This document shows, in pieces, positions 7,701-14,640 of a DNA stretch of 64,000 nucleotides. The notes beneath the pieces are model-generated. The model worked only from the letters and a program-made list of their open reading frames with translations, made no database searches and was not told the DNA's origin. Source of the stretch: Desulfatitalea tepidiphila (lineage in GTDB: Bacteria; Desulfobacterota; Desulfobacteria; Desulfobacterales; Desulfosarcinaceae); NCBI RefSeq assembly GCF_001293685.1, contig NZ_BCAG01000003.1, positions 2,396,501-2,460,500 on the forward strand. The letters run 5' to 3'. A program made the translations under genes and the position numbers. Each line of letters opens with the position of its first letter. The stretch's first letter is position 1.

Positions 7701-9182
7701 TCGCCGCTCTGGGGGCCTTTGGGATCGGTGCTGGCCGTGGGGCTGGTCTTCGGCATGGCCCTGACCCTGCTGGTGATGCCCGTCCTCTACTGGAAGGCGC
7801 TCCAGCCCGGCCGAAAGCGGGTTCGGAAAAAGGTGGGGATGGCCAAGTCGCTGGCGGTTTCCGTGGTGGCGTTGCTCATGTTTTACGGCGCAGGCGTTCC
7901 TTCGGTCTCCGCCGATGACGGCGGCGCTGTTCTGACCCTGCCACAGGCCATCGACATCGCCATGGAAAGGAACCCGGCGATGGGAAGGTCCACGGAAAAC
8001 CTGATCGGCGCCGAGCATGCCGAAAAGAGCGCGAGGGCGGAATATTTCCCGACCCTATCGGCCGATTACACCTATACCGCCCTTGACCGGGCCCCCTACA
8101 TGATCACCGGCGGTCGGCGCATTCAAGTAGCCCACGACGACCAGTACCAATGGGGCCTGCGGCTCGTTCAGCCGCTCTTTACGGGCTTTGCGATCTCGTC
8201 GCGACATAAAATGGGAAAACTGGGCGTCGAGATCAAGGAGAAAGAGAAGCAGCAGACGGTCCTCGACATCGCCAGGGGCGTCAAAGGCGCCTACTATCGT
8301 GTGCTGCTCGCCCAAAAAATGGAGATTGTCGCCGATGAAGCCGTCCACACCCTCTCATCCCATGAAGAGGAGGCCCGGATGTTCTTTGATCGCGGCATCA
8401 TTCGGCGCAACGATCTCCTGCGAGCTAAGGTGACCCTCTCCAATGCCGTTCAGTTCAAGGAGCGGACCCACGCCGATACCCGCATCGCCGTGGCCGACCT
8501 GAACCGTTGGCTTTGCTTGGACATCCATGCCGACACCCGCATTGCGGACATCGACAGGGTCCGGACCGTCGCCTGGCCGCTCGATGCGCTCATCGAAAAA
8601 GGGCTGCAAACCCGCCCCCAGCTCCAGGCCATGGTGCTGGTCCGGGAATCTTTGACGCATGCCATCAGCCTGGAAAAGAGCGCCAGGTACCCCCAGGTGG
8701 CGGCCGTCGCCGGTTACTTGCAACACGGCGACTCGCCCGAAGCGTACAGCAACGACTATGAAAACGATCACAACGCGGCCATTGGACTCCAGGCCACGTG
8801 GACCCTTTTCGACGGCCGCAAGACCCGCTCCAGGGTGGGCAAGGCCGCATCGGAGAAACGCGCTTACGAGGAGACGATGCGGGAGGTCCAAGACCGGGTC
8901 CGTTTGGAAATCAAGAGCGCCCATCTCGATCTCGGGGTGGCCGAAAACAACATCGAAACCGCCCGGGTCGCCGTGTCACAGGCCGAAGAGAATTTGCGCA
9001 TCACGAGACTGGGATACCGGCAGGAGGCGGCCACCTCCACCGAGGTGCTCGATGCCCGCACCGACCTGACCCAGGCCCAAACCAATTACTACACCGCTTT
9101 GTACAGTTACCTGGACGCCCTGGCCGCGCTCGAGAGGGCCGTGGGACAAGGCTTGGACGACCCGCAAGTCCGGAACCATTAA
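4761..9182 (+). CDS. RND efflux permease fused in frame to a TolC-family outer membrane channel
   Basis: One uninterrupted reading frame of about 1473 aa. Residues 1-1026 form a complete RND permease: an N-terminal transmembrane helix, two large periplasmic loops, two six-helix bundles and the TM4 motif GMVVDNAIVIVDD carrying the proton-relay aspartates. At residue 1027 an internal Met (ATG 7839) opens a typical Sec signal peptide (MAKSLAVSVVALLMF then AGVPSVSA). About 420 residues of TolC-type outer membrane factor follow, with coiled-coil repeats. Both halves have normal family length, so the two genes look joined only by loss of the permease stop codon. AGGTGG lies two bases before the internal ATG, so separate initiation is possible; signal peptidase cleavage could also release the channel. 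Start chosen at ATG 4761 (GTG 4752 is in frame upstream). Confidence 0.9.
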   Translation: MKFFEAALKHRQITLLLTLIFVLAGMHSLQHMPRREDPKMTIRQGLVIMLYPGATTLEMEEQVTKKVEALLFRYEEVKKDETESTTKDGEMIIQVELQEWLFDKDRFWSKARHDLNELKAELPPGVIGPIINSDFGDTVALLIAVSSQRHSYSELEDFLEIIEDELRPLAEVSKLKRYGEQAEQIYVTTDSRKLSQYGLTHGQVVEALQSMNTITYAGEIKSGGAQIPVHTTHLYGSIDQIEHQIVDISSQGQVVRLKDVAGVVRRYEEPDAFIRLNGQKAVLLSVEMQNGFNIVEFGHKVDQRLAVAQERIPSDVSVKKTIDQPQVVDANISHFMKEFAIAIAAVILVTMLLLPLRVAMVAALAIPITIMITFGFLDYFNINLQQMTLAGLIVVLGMVVDNAIVIVDDYVERLDQGASTWQAAVKSATDLFVPVFSATLAIICAFIPLNLILTGNSQEFLHTLPIAVLVALLVSLVVAVFLIPLLCHVFIKRGLHSGHGKKPRFSFLDGVQRLYDTVLSKAFKWPRLTILLGILSVVGTVGLAALVPVRMFPNAQRDQFCLEVYMDKGNRLEATDLAVRKVETLLAADNRILEVTSFIGTASPRFYMTYAPQFPDKNYAQILIATRSAKDTEELVTKLVPGLHHFLPNGEILVKQLVQGPPVEAPIEVRVKGNDLAAIRHIGEDITALLKNTEGTNFIRTTFQQDYYGLRVKVNEEVANRLGFASQDIARMLGGGLKGVPVSTLWEGDHPVDILLRLDAEQRDAFDDIDNIYLVSPVTGAKVTLRQLADLEPEWQHGRIRRRNGVRTLTVRTEAQLGRMPNDILAEIKPKIDAMELPPGITIDYGGELEDQEKVMGEQTTSLLTSLVLIFMVLLFQFKGIGKSLIIMAAIPMSWFGAFLGLYVTGNPFSFTGFLGVISLSGLVVRNGIILVEYADKLTIQDDSRDLKSVAMDAGKRRMRPVFLTAMAAAMGVVPMIISGSPLWGPLGSVLAVGLVFGMALTLLVMPVLYWKALQPGRKRVRKKVGMAKSLAVSVVALLMFYGAGVPSVSADDGGAVLTLPQAIDIAMERNPAMGRSTENLIGAEHAEKSARAEYFPTLSADYTYTALDRAPYMITGGRRIQVAHDDQYQWGLRLVQPLFTGFAISSRHKMGKLGVEIKEKEKQQTVLDIARGVKGAYYRVLLAQKMEIVADEAVHTLSSHEEEARMFFDRGIIRRNDLLRAKVTLSNAVQFKERTHADTRIAVADLNRWLCLDIHADTRIADIDRVRTVAWPLDALIEKGLQTRPQLQAMVLVRESLTHAISLEKSARYPQVAAVAGYLQHGDSPEAYSNDYENDHNAAIGLQATWTLFDGRKTRSRVGKAASEKRAYEETMREVQDRVRLEIKSAHLDLGVAENNIETARVAVSQAEENLRITRLGYRQEAATSTEVLDARTDLTQAQTNYYTALYSYLDALAALERAVGQGLDDPQVRNH

Positions 9183-9230
9183 ATCGCCACAGGGCCCAAT
9201 CGAAGTGAATGATGCTATGTGAGGTGCACC

Positions 9231-10031
9231 ATGCATGACAACGAACTCAGTGTCTCTTATCCCGGCTTTTTTGTCTCCGAATTTCGCGAGGACTCCCTCT
9301 GGCTGAAATTTTCGGGTAACTTCTTTCACAATTTTCTAATATTCGATCACAAGGATCTCTTCCCGGACTTCTTCGGCCGGATTTCCGCAAACGCCGATAT
9401 CCGGACCATCGTCATCCACTCGGAATTTCACGAATCGGGCAGCGACGAATACCTGCGATTTTTCCTTATGGAGTGCCCCGAACGAAATCTCGGGCATTTC
9501 GGGTTTTCCAACACCATGGACCGTTACGAGTTGCATCGTTTCTGCAACTTCATCGACCAGACCCTGCTGCAAATCGTTGCCATGGACAAACCGGTGATCC
9601 ATATCTGCGGGGGGGATGTGTTGTCTCTCTTCATGAACATCTCCCTGGCCTGTGATTACCGGATCATCTCCTCGGACACGGTCTTCCACAACATTTTTCA
9701 GGAAATCGGCATGCTACCCAAGGGCGGGGCGCCTTTCTTCCTCAGTAAAATCAACGGGCCGAGCAGGGCCAAGGCGCTGCTGTTGCTCAAACAGCGGATT
9801 ACGGCCGCTGAAGCCCTGGAAAACCGAATTGCAGACCGGGTGGTCCCGCCGGCGGATCTCGAAACGGCGGCATTGGAAGCCGCCAGAAAATTGGGCCAAA
9901 TTCCCGACCAGACGCTTTTCGGCATCAAAAGACTGGCCAATTTTACCTTCAGAGAACTGAAAAATTATCTCGAATACGAGACGCAGCAGATCCTGAAGCT
10001 TTGCCATCGCCAACAATTCAGCGATCAGTAG
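9231..10031 (+). CDS. Enoyl-CoA hydratase/isomerase (crotonase) family protein
   Basis: 266 aa from ATG 9231, which has a GTGAGG ribosome binding site six bases upstream (an in-frame GTG lies at 9219). The crotonase fold is seen in ICGGDVLSLFMNISLACDYR, corresponding to the second oxyanion-hole region and the conserved ACD-RI motif. It is followed by the FHNIFQEIGMLPKGGAPFFL segment and the C-terminal helices with ALLLLKQRITAAEALENRIA. The first oxyanion segment is divergent, so the exact reaction (hydration, isomerisation or hydrolysis of an acyl-CoA) is unknown. It follows the efflux gene by 48 bases and may share its transcript. Confidence 0.8.
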   Translation: MHDNELSVSYPGFFVSEFREDSLWLKFSGNFFHNFLIFDHKDLFPDFFGRISANADIRTIVIHSEFHESGSDEYLRFFLMECPERNLGHFGFSNTMDRYELHRFCNFIDQTLLQIVAMDKPVIHICGGDVLSLFMNISLACDYRIISSDTVFHNIFQEIGMLPKGGAPFFLSKINGPSRAKALLLLKQRITAAEALENRIADRVVPPADLETAALEAARKLGQIPDQTLFGIKRLANFTFRELKNYLEYETQQILKLCHRQQFSDQ

Positions 10032-10190
10032 AAGATGCGGGAGGTGTAGGAGATGCGGCCGGACTGCTCAACCAGCTGTTTCGCGAGGCGTTTTCCAAGA
10101 CCCATCAGAGTCGTCGAGGCGGGCAGGCCCCAGGCTTCCGGGATCACCGAACAGCCGCAGTCATATAGGTGGTCATAGCCGGTCACACTC
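10025..10190 (-). pseudogene. GMC oxidoreductase C-terminal fragment
   Basis: On the minus strand a short frame reads YDHLYDCGCSVIPEAWGLPA followed by STTLMGLGKRLAKQLVEQ and a stop at 10025. This matches the C-terminal domain of choline dehydrogenase-like GMC flavoproteins, in which the usual pattern is Y-NLYV-D-SVFP-.G..PTLTI.ALA.R. Only about 50 residues remain, with no FAD-binding domain upstream. It converges on the crotonase gene. It is a gene remnant. Confidence 0.65.
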
Positions 10191-10441
10191 CCCCGTGACT
10201 GGTCCCATCGCGCCCCCCTGCTCCGGACCCGCTTTGGTATGGATATCTGGTTCGGTCGTGGTCGGCGCACGAGGAAGCCGCCTATTTCTGAGGGCTAAAA
10301 AAAAATCCCTTCCTCAAAAAAACTGCCCCCACCGGCAGCTTCGCCACCGACGGAGACAGTCCCCCCTCTCATAGGCTCCCCGCACATTCCAGCCACCCAA
10401 AGTCCTTTCACAGGAAATTATTCCGCATGGACAAATGCATC
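10190..10441. other. Intergenic stretch, nothing recognised
   Basis: GC-rich at the left, then an A-run and mixed sequence. No supported gene, promoter or repeat was seen. Confidence 0.4.
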
Positions 10442-10694
10442 ATGGACGCCGCATTTCAGTATTCAGAAAATGACTTGCCCCTCGATCGGCTCGAGGTCTT
10501 GGCCGTGGATTACCGGCAACCGCCGCAGATCCCGACAAGGGCGGTCTGCTGGAGATTGGTTTCGTGGCGGCAGCGCGGCAAGGCCTGTTCATACTAGCGC
10601 ATCCCGGCCCCATGTGATCCGCCAATCTGAAGGTTCAGCGGTCTCGGTGCATGTTTTGAAGATAACGAGCATTTCGGATCCGGACATAGATCGG
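10442..10694 (+). pseudogene. Decayed 5' part of a second DnaQ-like/GIY-YIG nuclease gene
   Basis: The sequence beginning ATGGACGCCGCATTTCAG is a near copy of the start of the intact nuclease gene read on the minus strand from 36195. Homology runs through PLDRLEVLAVD and the segments encoding EIGF, QPEGSA and HVLKITGIS, but small deletions break the frame. It ends at 10694 where the IS256-family element is inserted, and resumes after it at 12120. The copy is a dead paralogue. Confidence 0.8.
10687..10694. repeat. Left target-site duplication of IS256-family element
   Basis: TAGATCGG here is repeated exactly at 12120-12127. The 8-bp length fits the IS256 family, and removing the element plus one copy rejoins the two halves of the nuclease pseudogene. 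Confidence 0.85.
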
Positions 10695-10795
10695 GATAAC
10701 GTATAATATTTTTCGCACATTTTGAAAGAGTAGCCCTCAATCTGGTATGGTTTGGGTCACCACAACTCAAACGTATACCATCAGGAGGGCTACAA

Positions 10796-12013
10796 ATGCA
10801 CAATAGCAAACCCGCGCGTTCAAACAAAGAGGCAAAAGCCGGCCAAATTATCCGTATCGAACAGGACCAGTTGAACAAGCACCTGGACAAGGTCGTTAGA
10901 GGAACGGTGGAACGCACCCTAAATTCCCTATTGGACGCCGAAGCGGACAGGCTATGTCAAGCTGGGCGCTATGAGCGCACCGAAGCCCGCAAAGACACAC
11001 GCGCAGGGCATTATACCCGCAATTTGGAGACCAAGGCCGGCACGGTCAAACTCAGGGTTCCAAAGCTACGCACCTTGACCTTTGAGACGGCCATTATCGA
11101 ACGATACCGTCGGCGCGAGAGTTCGGTCGAAGAAGCACTGATCGAGATGTATCTTGCGGGCATATCGGTCCGACGTGTCGAAGACATCACCGAAGCCTTA
11201 TGGGGCACTCGGGTCAGCCCGTCGACGGTGAGCAATTTGAACAAGAAGGTGTATGGCCGCATCGATAAATGGCTCAAGGCACCGATTGAGGGCAAATTCG
11301 TATATGTATTCTTAGACGGTATCTGGCTCAAGCGCTGCTGGGCCGGCGAAGTCAAAAATGTCAGTGTATTGGTGGCCATCGGTGTGGATCAATACGGATA
11401 CCGTCAGGTGCTGGGCATCAAAGAAGGCGCCAAAGAGGATCAAGAGAGCTGGATTGCCTTCATGCGTTATTTAAAAGAGCGCGGCCTGACAGGTGTGGAG
11501 CTTTTTGTCAGTGATAAATGCCTGGGGCTTGTCGATTCATTGGCTGATTTTTATCCTAAAGCAAAATGGCAACGCTGCACGGTTCATTTTTACCGCAATG
11601 TCTTTACGGTGGTGCCCAAGTCGAAAGTTAAGAATGTGGCGGCCATGCTCAAAGCAATCCATGCGCAAGAGGATCGAGCGGCAGCCGAAGAGAAAGTCAT
11701 TGCGGTAACGAAAAAGCTAAGAAGTATGAAATTATCTGAAGCGGCTCAACTGGTTGAAAAGGGAGCTGCAGAGACATTGTCATATTATGCCTTTCCGAGT
11801 CAGCATTGGCGATCGATTCGCACCAACAACCCACTCGAGAGGCTCATGCGCGAGATCAGGCGAAGAACCCGCGTAGTGGGTGCCTTTCCAGATGGTAAGT
11901 CAGCGTTGATGCTGGTGGCCGCCAGGTTGAGGCATGTAGCCGGTACCAAGTGGGGCACACGAAGATATATGAATATGGACCGACTCAAAGAAATAAAGTG
12001 TTCGATAGCTTAG
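10796..12013 (+). CDS. IS256-family (mutator-type) transposase
   Basis: 405 aa, the usual length for the family. Typical segments are the N-terminal zinc-less DNA-binding region, the DDE core with VFLDGIWLKRC (first Asp), GVELFVSDKCLGLVDSL (second Asp) and the C-terminal LERLMREIRRRTRVVGAFPD that carries the last acidic residue region. ATG 10796 follows AGGAGGGCTACAA. The frame is intact, so the element may be active. Confidence 0.95.
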   Translation: MHNSKPARSNKEAKAGQIIRIEQDQLNKHLDKVVRGTVERTLNSLLDAEADRLCQAGRYERTEARKDTRAGHYTRNLETKAGTVKLRVPKLRTLTFETAIIERYRRRESSVEEALIEMYLAGISVRRVEDITEALWGTRVSPSTVSNLNKKVYGRIDKWLKAPIEGKFVYVFLDGIWLKRCWAGEVKNVSVLVAIGVDQYGYRQVLGIKEGAKEDQESWIAFMRYLKERGLTGVELFVSDKCLGLVDSLADFYPKAKWQRCTVHFYRNVFTVVPKSKVKNVAAMLKAIHAQEDRAAAEEKVIAVTKKLRSMKLSEAAQLVEKGAAETLSYYAFPSQHWRSIRTNNPLERLMREIRRRTRVVGAFPDGKSALMLVAARLRHVAGTKWGTRRYMNMDRLKEIKCSIA

Positions 12014-12018
12014 TCGCC

Positions 12019-12052
12019 CCCCGCCTCAGGGGGCATGCCCCCTGAGGCGGGG
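12019..12052. terminator. 34-bp perfect GC palindrome after transposase
   Basis: A CCCCGCCTCAGGGGGC arm pairs perfectly with its complement across ATG-centred bases, just six bases after the transposase stop codon. A hairpin this strong should block read-through in either direction, although no T-tract follows. Confidence 0.6.
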
Positions 12053-12119
12053 ATCTTCCCCGAACCATCAGGTTGATGGGCAGCTAAAAGAAAAAGTGCG
12101 AAAAACTCTGGACACTACC

Positions 12120-12215
12120 TAGATCGGGGCATCATCTACAGCGAGGCGGGCCATATGCTTTTTGAAGCAGCGCGTGATGTGGCCCCCGCAATTCATCATC
12201 TCGGTGTAATTAAAA
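12120..12215 (+). pseudogene. Continuation of decayed nuclease paralogue after the IS
   Basis: Begins with the right copy of TAGATCGG and continues the homology to the gene on the minus strand below 36195 through the segment encoding SEAACMLFEAARR, ending near the CCCGCAATTCATC stretch. Beyond about 12215 the similarity stops, so the paralogue was already truncated. Confidence 0.75.
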
Positions 12216-12395
12216 GTTTTGAATGGCCCAGCATTGATAGGATACTATTCTCATATCGCAGGTTTGACTGACCCACGGATATGATGTGAATATAGCAGGT
12301 GTTTACTGGCGTTTTTCCCGCACATAGGCCGGTTTTGATCAGCCACAAAGCGGCGAATCATTCGCCAGGTAACTATCTTCGGCTGGATTTGTTTG

Positions 12396-12884
12396 TTAGC
12401 GGTAAGTTGCCAGCTCACGCTCGCTCCTTGTAGCGTCCGGATCCTCGACAGCCTCAATCGCTTCAATCTGAGCGATGTATTCGGGGGGCAACCCGTACTC
12501 ACGGGCCCCAACTAAGACGTGCTCTTTGTACCAGCGGTAAGGTTTCAACGCGGAATTTATTCTTGTGGCGAAATACATCAAAGAAGTCAAATTCCCTTGA
12601 TCCGTAATCACCTCGACCTCTTTTTCATCGTATCCAGACCCCAGTCCCTCTTTCCGGTCAAGGTCAGGTTTTTCGTCATTTGCAATCTCGTACACCACAC
12701 CATAAACACGATCATTGGGGTTTTCGGTTTCCTCAGCGTCGCATTTTCCGGAGTTATCTCTACTGACTTTGTGGAATCGAAGCCTATGAGCTGGCAAAAT
12801 CGCAACCGCGACAAATCGAGCTGATGGCACACGATCTTGTAAACGCGCGAGCGACATATTAGAACCATACGAAAAGCAGAGCAC
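12396..12884 (-). CDS. Gamma-glutamylcyclotransferase-like (GGCT/AIG2) protein
   Basis: 162 aa. The start is GTG 12884, five bases after a strong GAGGAGG. The N-terminus CFSYGSNMS is the hallmark binding loop of the GGCT fold. VYGVVYEI and LDRKEGLGSGY follow, matching the conserved segment that positions the catalytic glutamate (here in the DRKEG stretch), then Y..HVLVGAREYGLP. Family members cleave gamma-glutamyl amino acids or related amides to 5-oxoproline and the free amine in the cytosol. The exact substrate is not readable. It stands alone next to the IS-disrupted region. Confidence 0.85.
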   Translation of the reverse strand: MLCFSYGSNMSLARLQDRVPSARFVAVAILPAHRLRFHKVSRDNSGKCDAEETENPNDRVYGVVYEIANDEKPDLDRKEGLGSGYDEKEVEVITDQGNLTSLMYFATRINSALKPYRWYKEHVLVGAREYGLPPEYIAQIEAIEAVEDPDATRSERELATYR

Positions 12885-13053
12885 GAATCCTCCTCACCGT
12901 TGAGCATCTGTATTCTCATATCAGAGGCTTGGCTGAATTTGTGATTTCAATAAAATACCCAAAAAGACATAGTGCGCTGAATTGCCATTTTAGAGCTCAA
13001 TTCTTTTGAACCCTTGAACTCTCAAGGCTACTTTGGTTCGCCTACGTAGATGG

Positions 13054-14640
13054 TCACAGGGCCGAAATTTGGTCGCCATTTCTGGACACATATTCTAAGT
13101 CCTCCATTAGATTGGCTAAGGAAAGCAAACGATCCGCCATAAAAGGAGGTTTGGCTTTAGCGAAGTTATCAAGATTTGCAGTTGGGCTGATTCCATGGTC
13201 CCCCAGTGAAAACCTCAATCGGGTTCCATCCTCACCCAGCCGCGACATTCCTATCCTGAGGTGCTGGGAATATACGAAGTCTGCCATTAAATCTTTACAG
13301 GTATTTATGAATTTATCTTCCATGCGATCCGAAAGCCAGTCATGAAGTTCCTTCATAGGTACTCGACCCGATTCGTCCGGAAGTTTTCCAAGTTGCTCAG
13401 CTAATTCTGCATTACCAGAAAGCCGCATCCACCAGCCCGCAAGCATCGCCATCGAATCAGCGAACATCTCTGCACCCTCATGGAACTCTATATATTCAAA
13501 ATTTTCGTGGTGAGGGTTGATTTTTTGACTCCACAAGAGACCCAACTTCTCATTGCTCTTTATTCCCGCGCCTTGGCAGACGTGACGCAACAAATCCGCG
13601 AATGTTTCGATAGAATAGCCCTCCGTGGCTTCCATCCACTCCAACAAAAAAGTATCAACCACCTCCTCGATTGAAAGACATCCTAGATCAACTGCCCTTT
13701 CGAGACAACATAGCAATGATTCCAGGGTATATCTCAGGATTTGCCGGGAATAAAAAATGCCCCATTTTCTGGATTGTTGTTGCAGTTCTTCATGTTCCAA
13801 AGCAAATAATTTTCCCGAAGGGGTTAGGCCTGTGTACCAGACCCGTCTAAGGTCCTCTTCGGTGAGCGGCCCCAGCTTTTTAAGTGTAGCGATGATTAAA
13901 TCGGCAGTAGTTTTCCGTTTGTTGCCCGGGTGGAATAGCTTGGATTCTAAAGCTCTCTTCAGATTTCCGCGAGGACTTCGGTAGGAACCGGCACAAAGGC
14001 CTGTTGTCCCAAGTTCATCAATTTCATCTAAAGTCAGATGAGCTCTGTCACCTTGTAATAGCTTTTCGTAATATGGACACTGTTGAAGTTTATTATTAAC
14101 ATAACCGCAGATCGCTTTCGTGTCTTCGTCAGGCAAAGCCATTTGAAAGCCAGCTGAACGGCCGTCTTCGGCTCGGGCATCAGCAGTCAGTTCAATCCAC
14201 CGTAATGAGGGGCCATACTGAGCCGCATAGAAGATTGATGCGCTTAAACCCCTGCCCATGTTTTCAAAGGTGAGAGGTAACGATAAATCAATTTTTTGGT
14301 TTTTCCCGATTCGATTGCGGGGTACCGGGTGTTTTATATTAACTGGTGAACCATCACGGGTTGCATGGGAAATCGCCACTTCGATAGCCTGGCTAAATTT
14401 TCTAAAATTATCCCGAGTATACTTATACATTCCCGGCTGGTTGCATAGCTCACTGAATTTCCAAGCTATCCATACACCAAGGACATATGTGCCCAAATCA
14501 CGTGTCGCGTTATTAATCCCCGGGATCAAATGGGATTCAAGAAATATCAAGTTGACATTTCTCATCCCAAGATAATCAATACCTTTCCCTTGCGGTGAAA
14601 AGTCTTCTGGCAGAAAGGGACTGGTTGGGAAATCAGCCAT
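13054..14640 (-). CDS. Unrecognised 528-aa protein, last gene of the defence-like operon
   Basis: No known family is recognised. The protein appears soluble, mostly helical and acidic, without signal peptide or transmembrane segments. Features include ELTADARAEDGRSAGFQMA, a cysteine-containing segment around GLCAGSYRSPRG, a central winged-helix-like stretch (KTTADLIIATLKKLGPLTEE) and a C-terminal region MADRLLSLANLMEDLEYVS. Its ATG overlaps the stop codon of the PLD-fold gene by 8 bp, so the two are translationally coupled and probably work together, perhaps as partner subunits. The conserved operon position is the only functional clue. Confidence 0.75.
   Translation of the reverse strand: MADFPTSPFLPEDFSPQGKGIDYLGMRNVNLIFLESHLIPGINNATRDLGTYVLGVWIAWKFSELCNQPGMYKYTRDNFRKFSQAIEVAISHATRDGSPVNIKHPVPRNRIGKNQKIDLSLPLTFENMGRGLSASIFYAAQYGPSLRWIELTADARAEDGRSAGFQMALPDEDTKAICGYVNNKLQQCPYYEKLLQGDRAHLTLDEIDELGTTGLCAGSYRSPRGNLKRALESKLFHPGNKRKTTADLIIATLKKLGPLTEEDLRRVWYTGLTPSGKLFALEHEELQQQSRKWGIFYSRQILRYTLESLLCCLERAVDLGCLSIEEVVDTFLLEWMEATEGYSIETFADLLRHVCQGAGIKSNEKLGLLWSQKINPHHENFEYIEFHEGAEMFADSMAMLAGWWMRLSGNAELAEQLGKLPDESGRVPMKELHDWLSDRMEDKFINTCKDLMADFVYSQHLRIGMSRLGEDGTRLRFSLGDHGISPTANLDNFAKAKPPFMADRLLSLANLMEDLEYVSRNGDQISAL

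Larger units (their letters stand above)
10695..12119 (+). mobile_element. IS256-family insertion sequence, 1425 bp, complete
   Basis: The element is bounded by 8-bp direct repeats TAGATCGG and by imperfect terminal inverted repeats. Both ends begin with G and share TTTTTCGCAC after 14 terminal bases. It carries one transposase gene, 10796-12013, followed by a 34-bp perfect palindrome. Since the duplications are perfect and the gene open, insertion was probably recent compared with decay of the host gene. Confidence 0.88.

Noticed and set aside
12251-12511. 86-aa minus-strand frame overlapping the cyclotransferase gene end
   Set aside because: It mostly reads the cyclotransferase gene in another frame, without a ribosome binding site.
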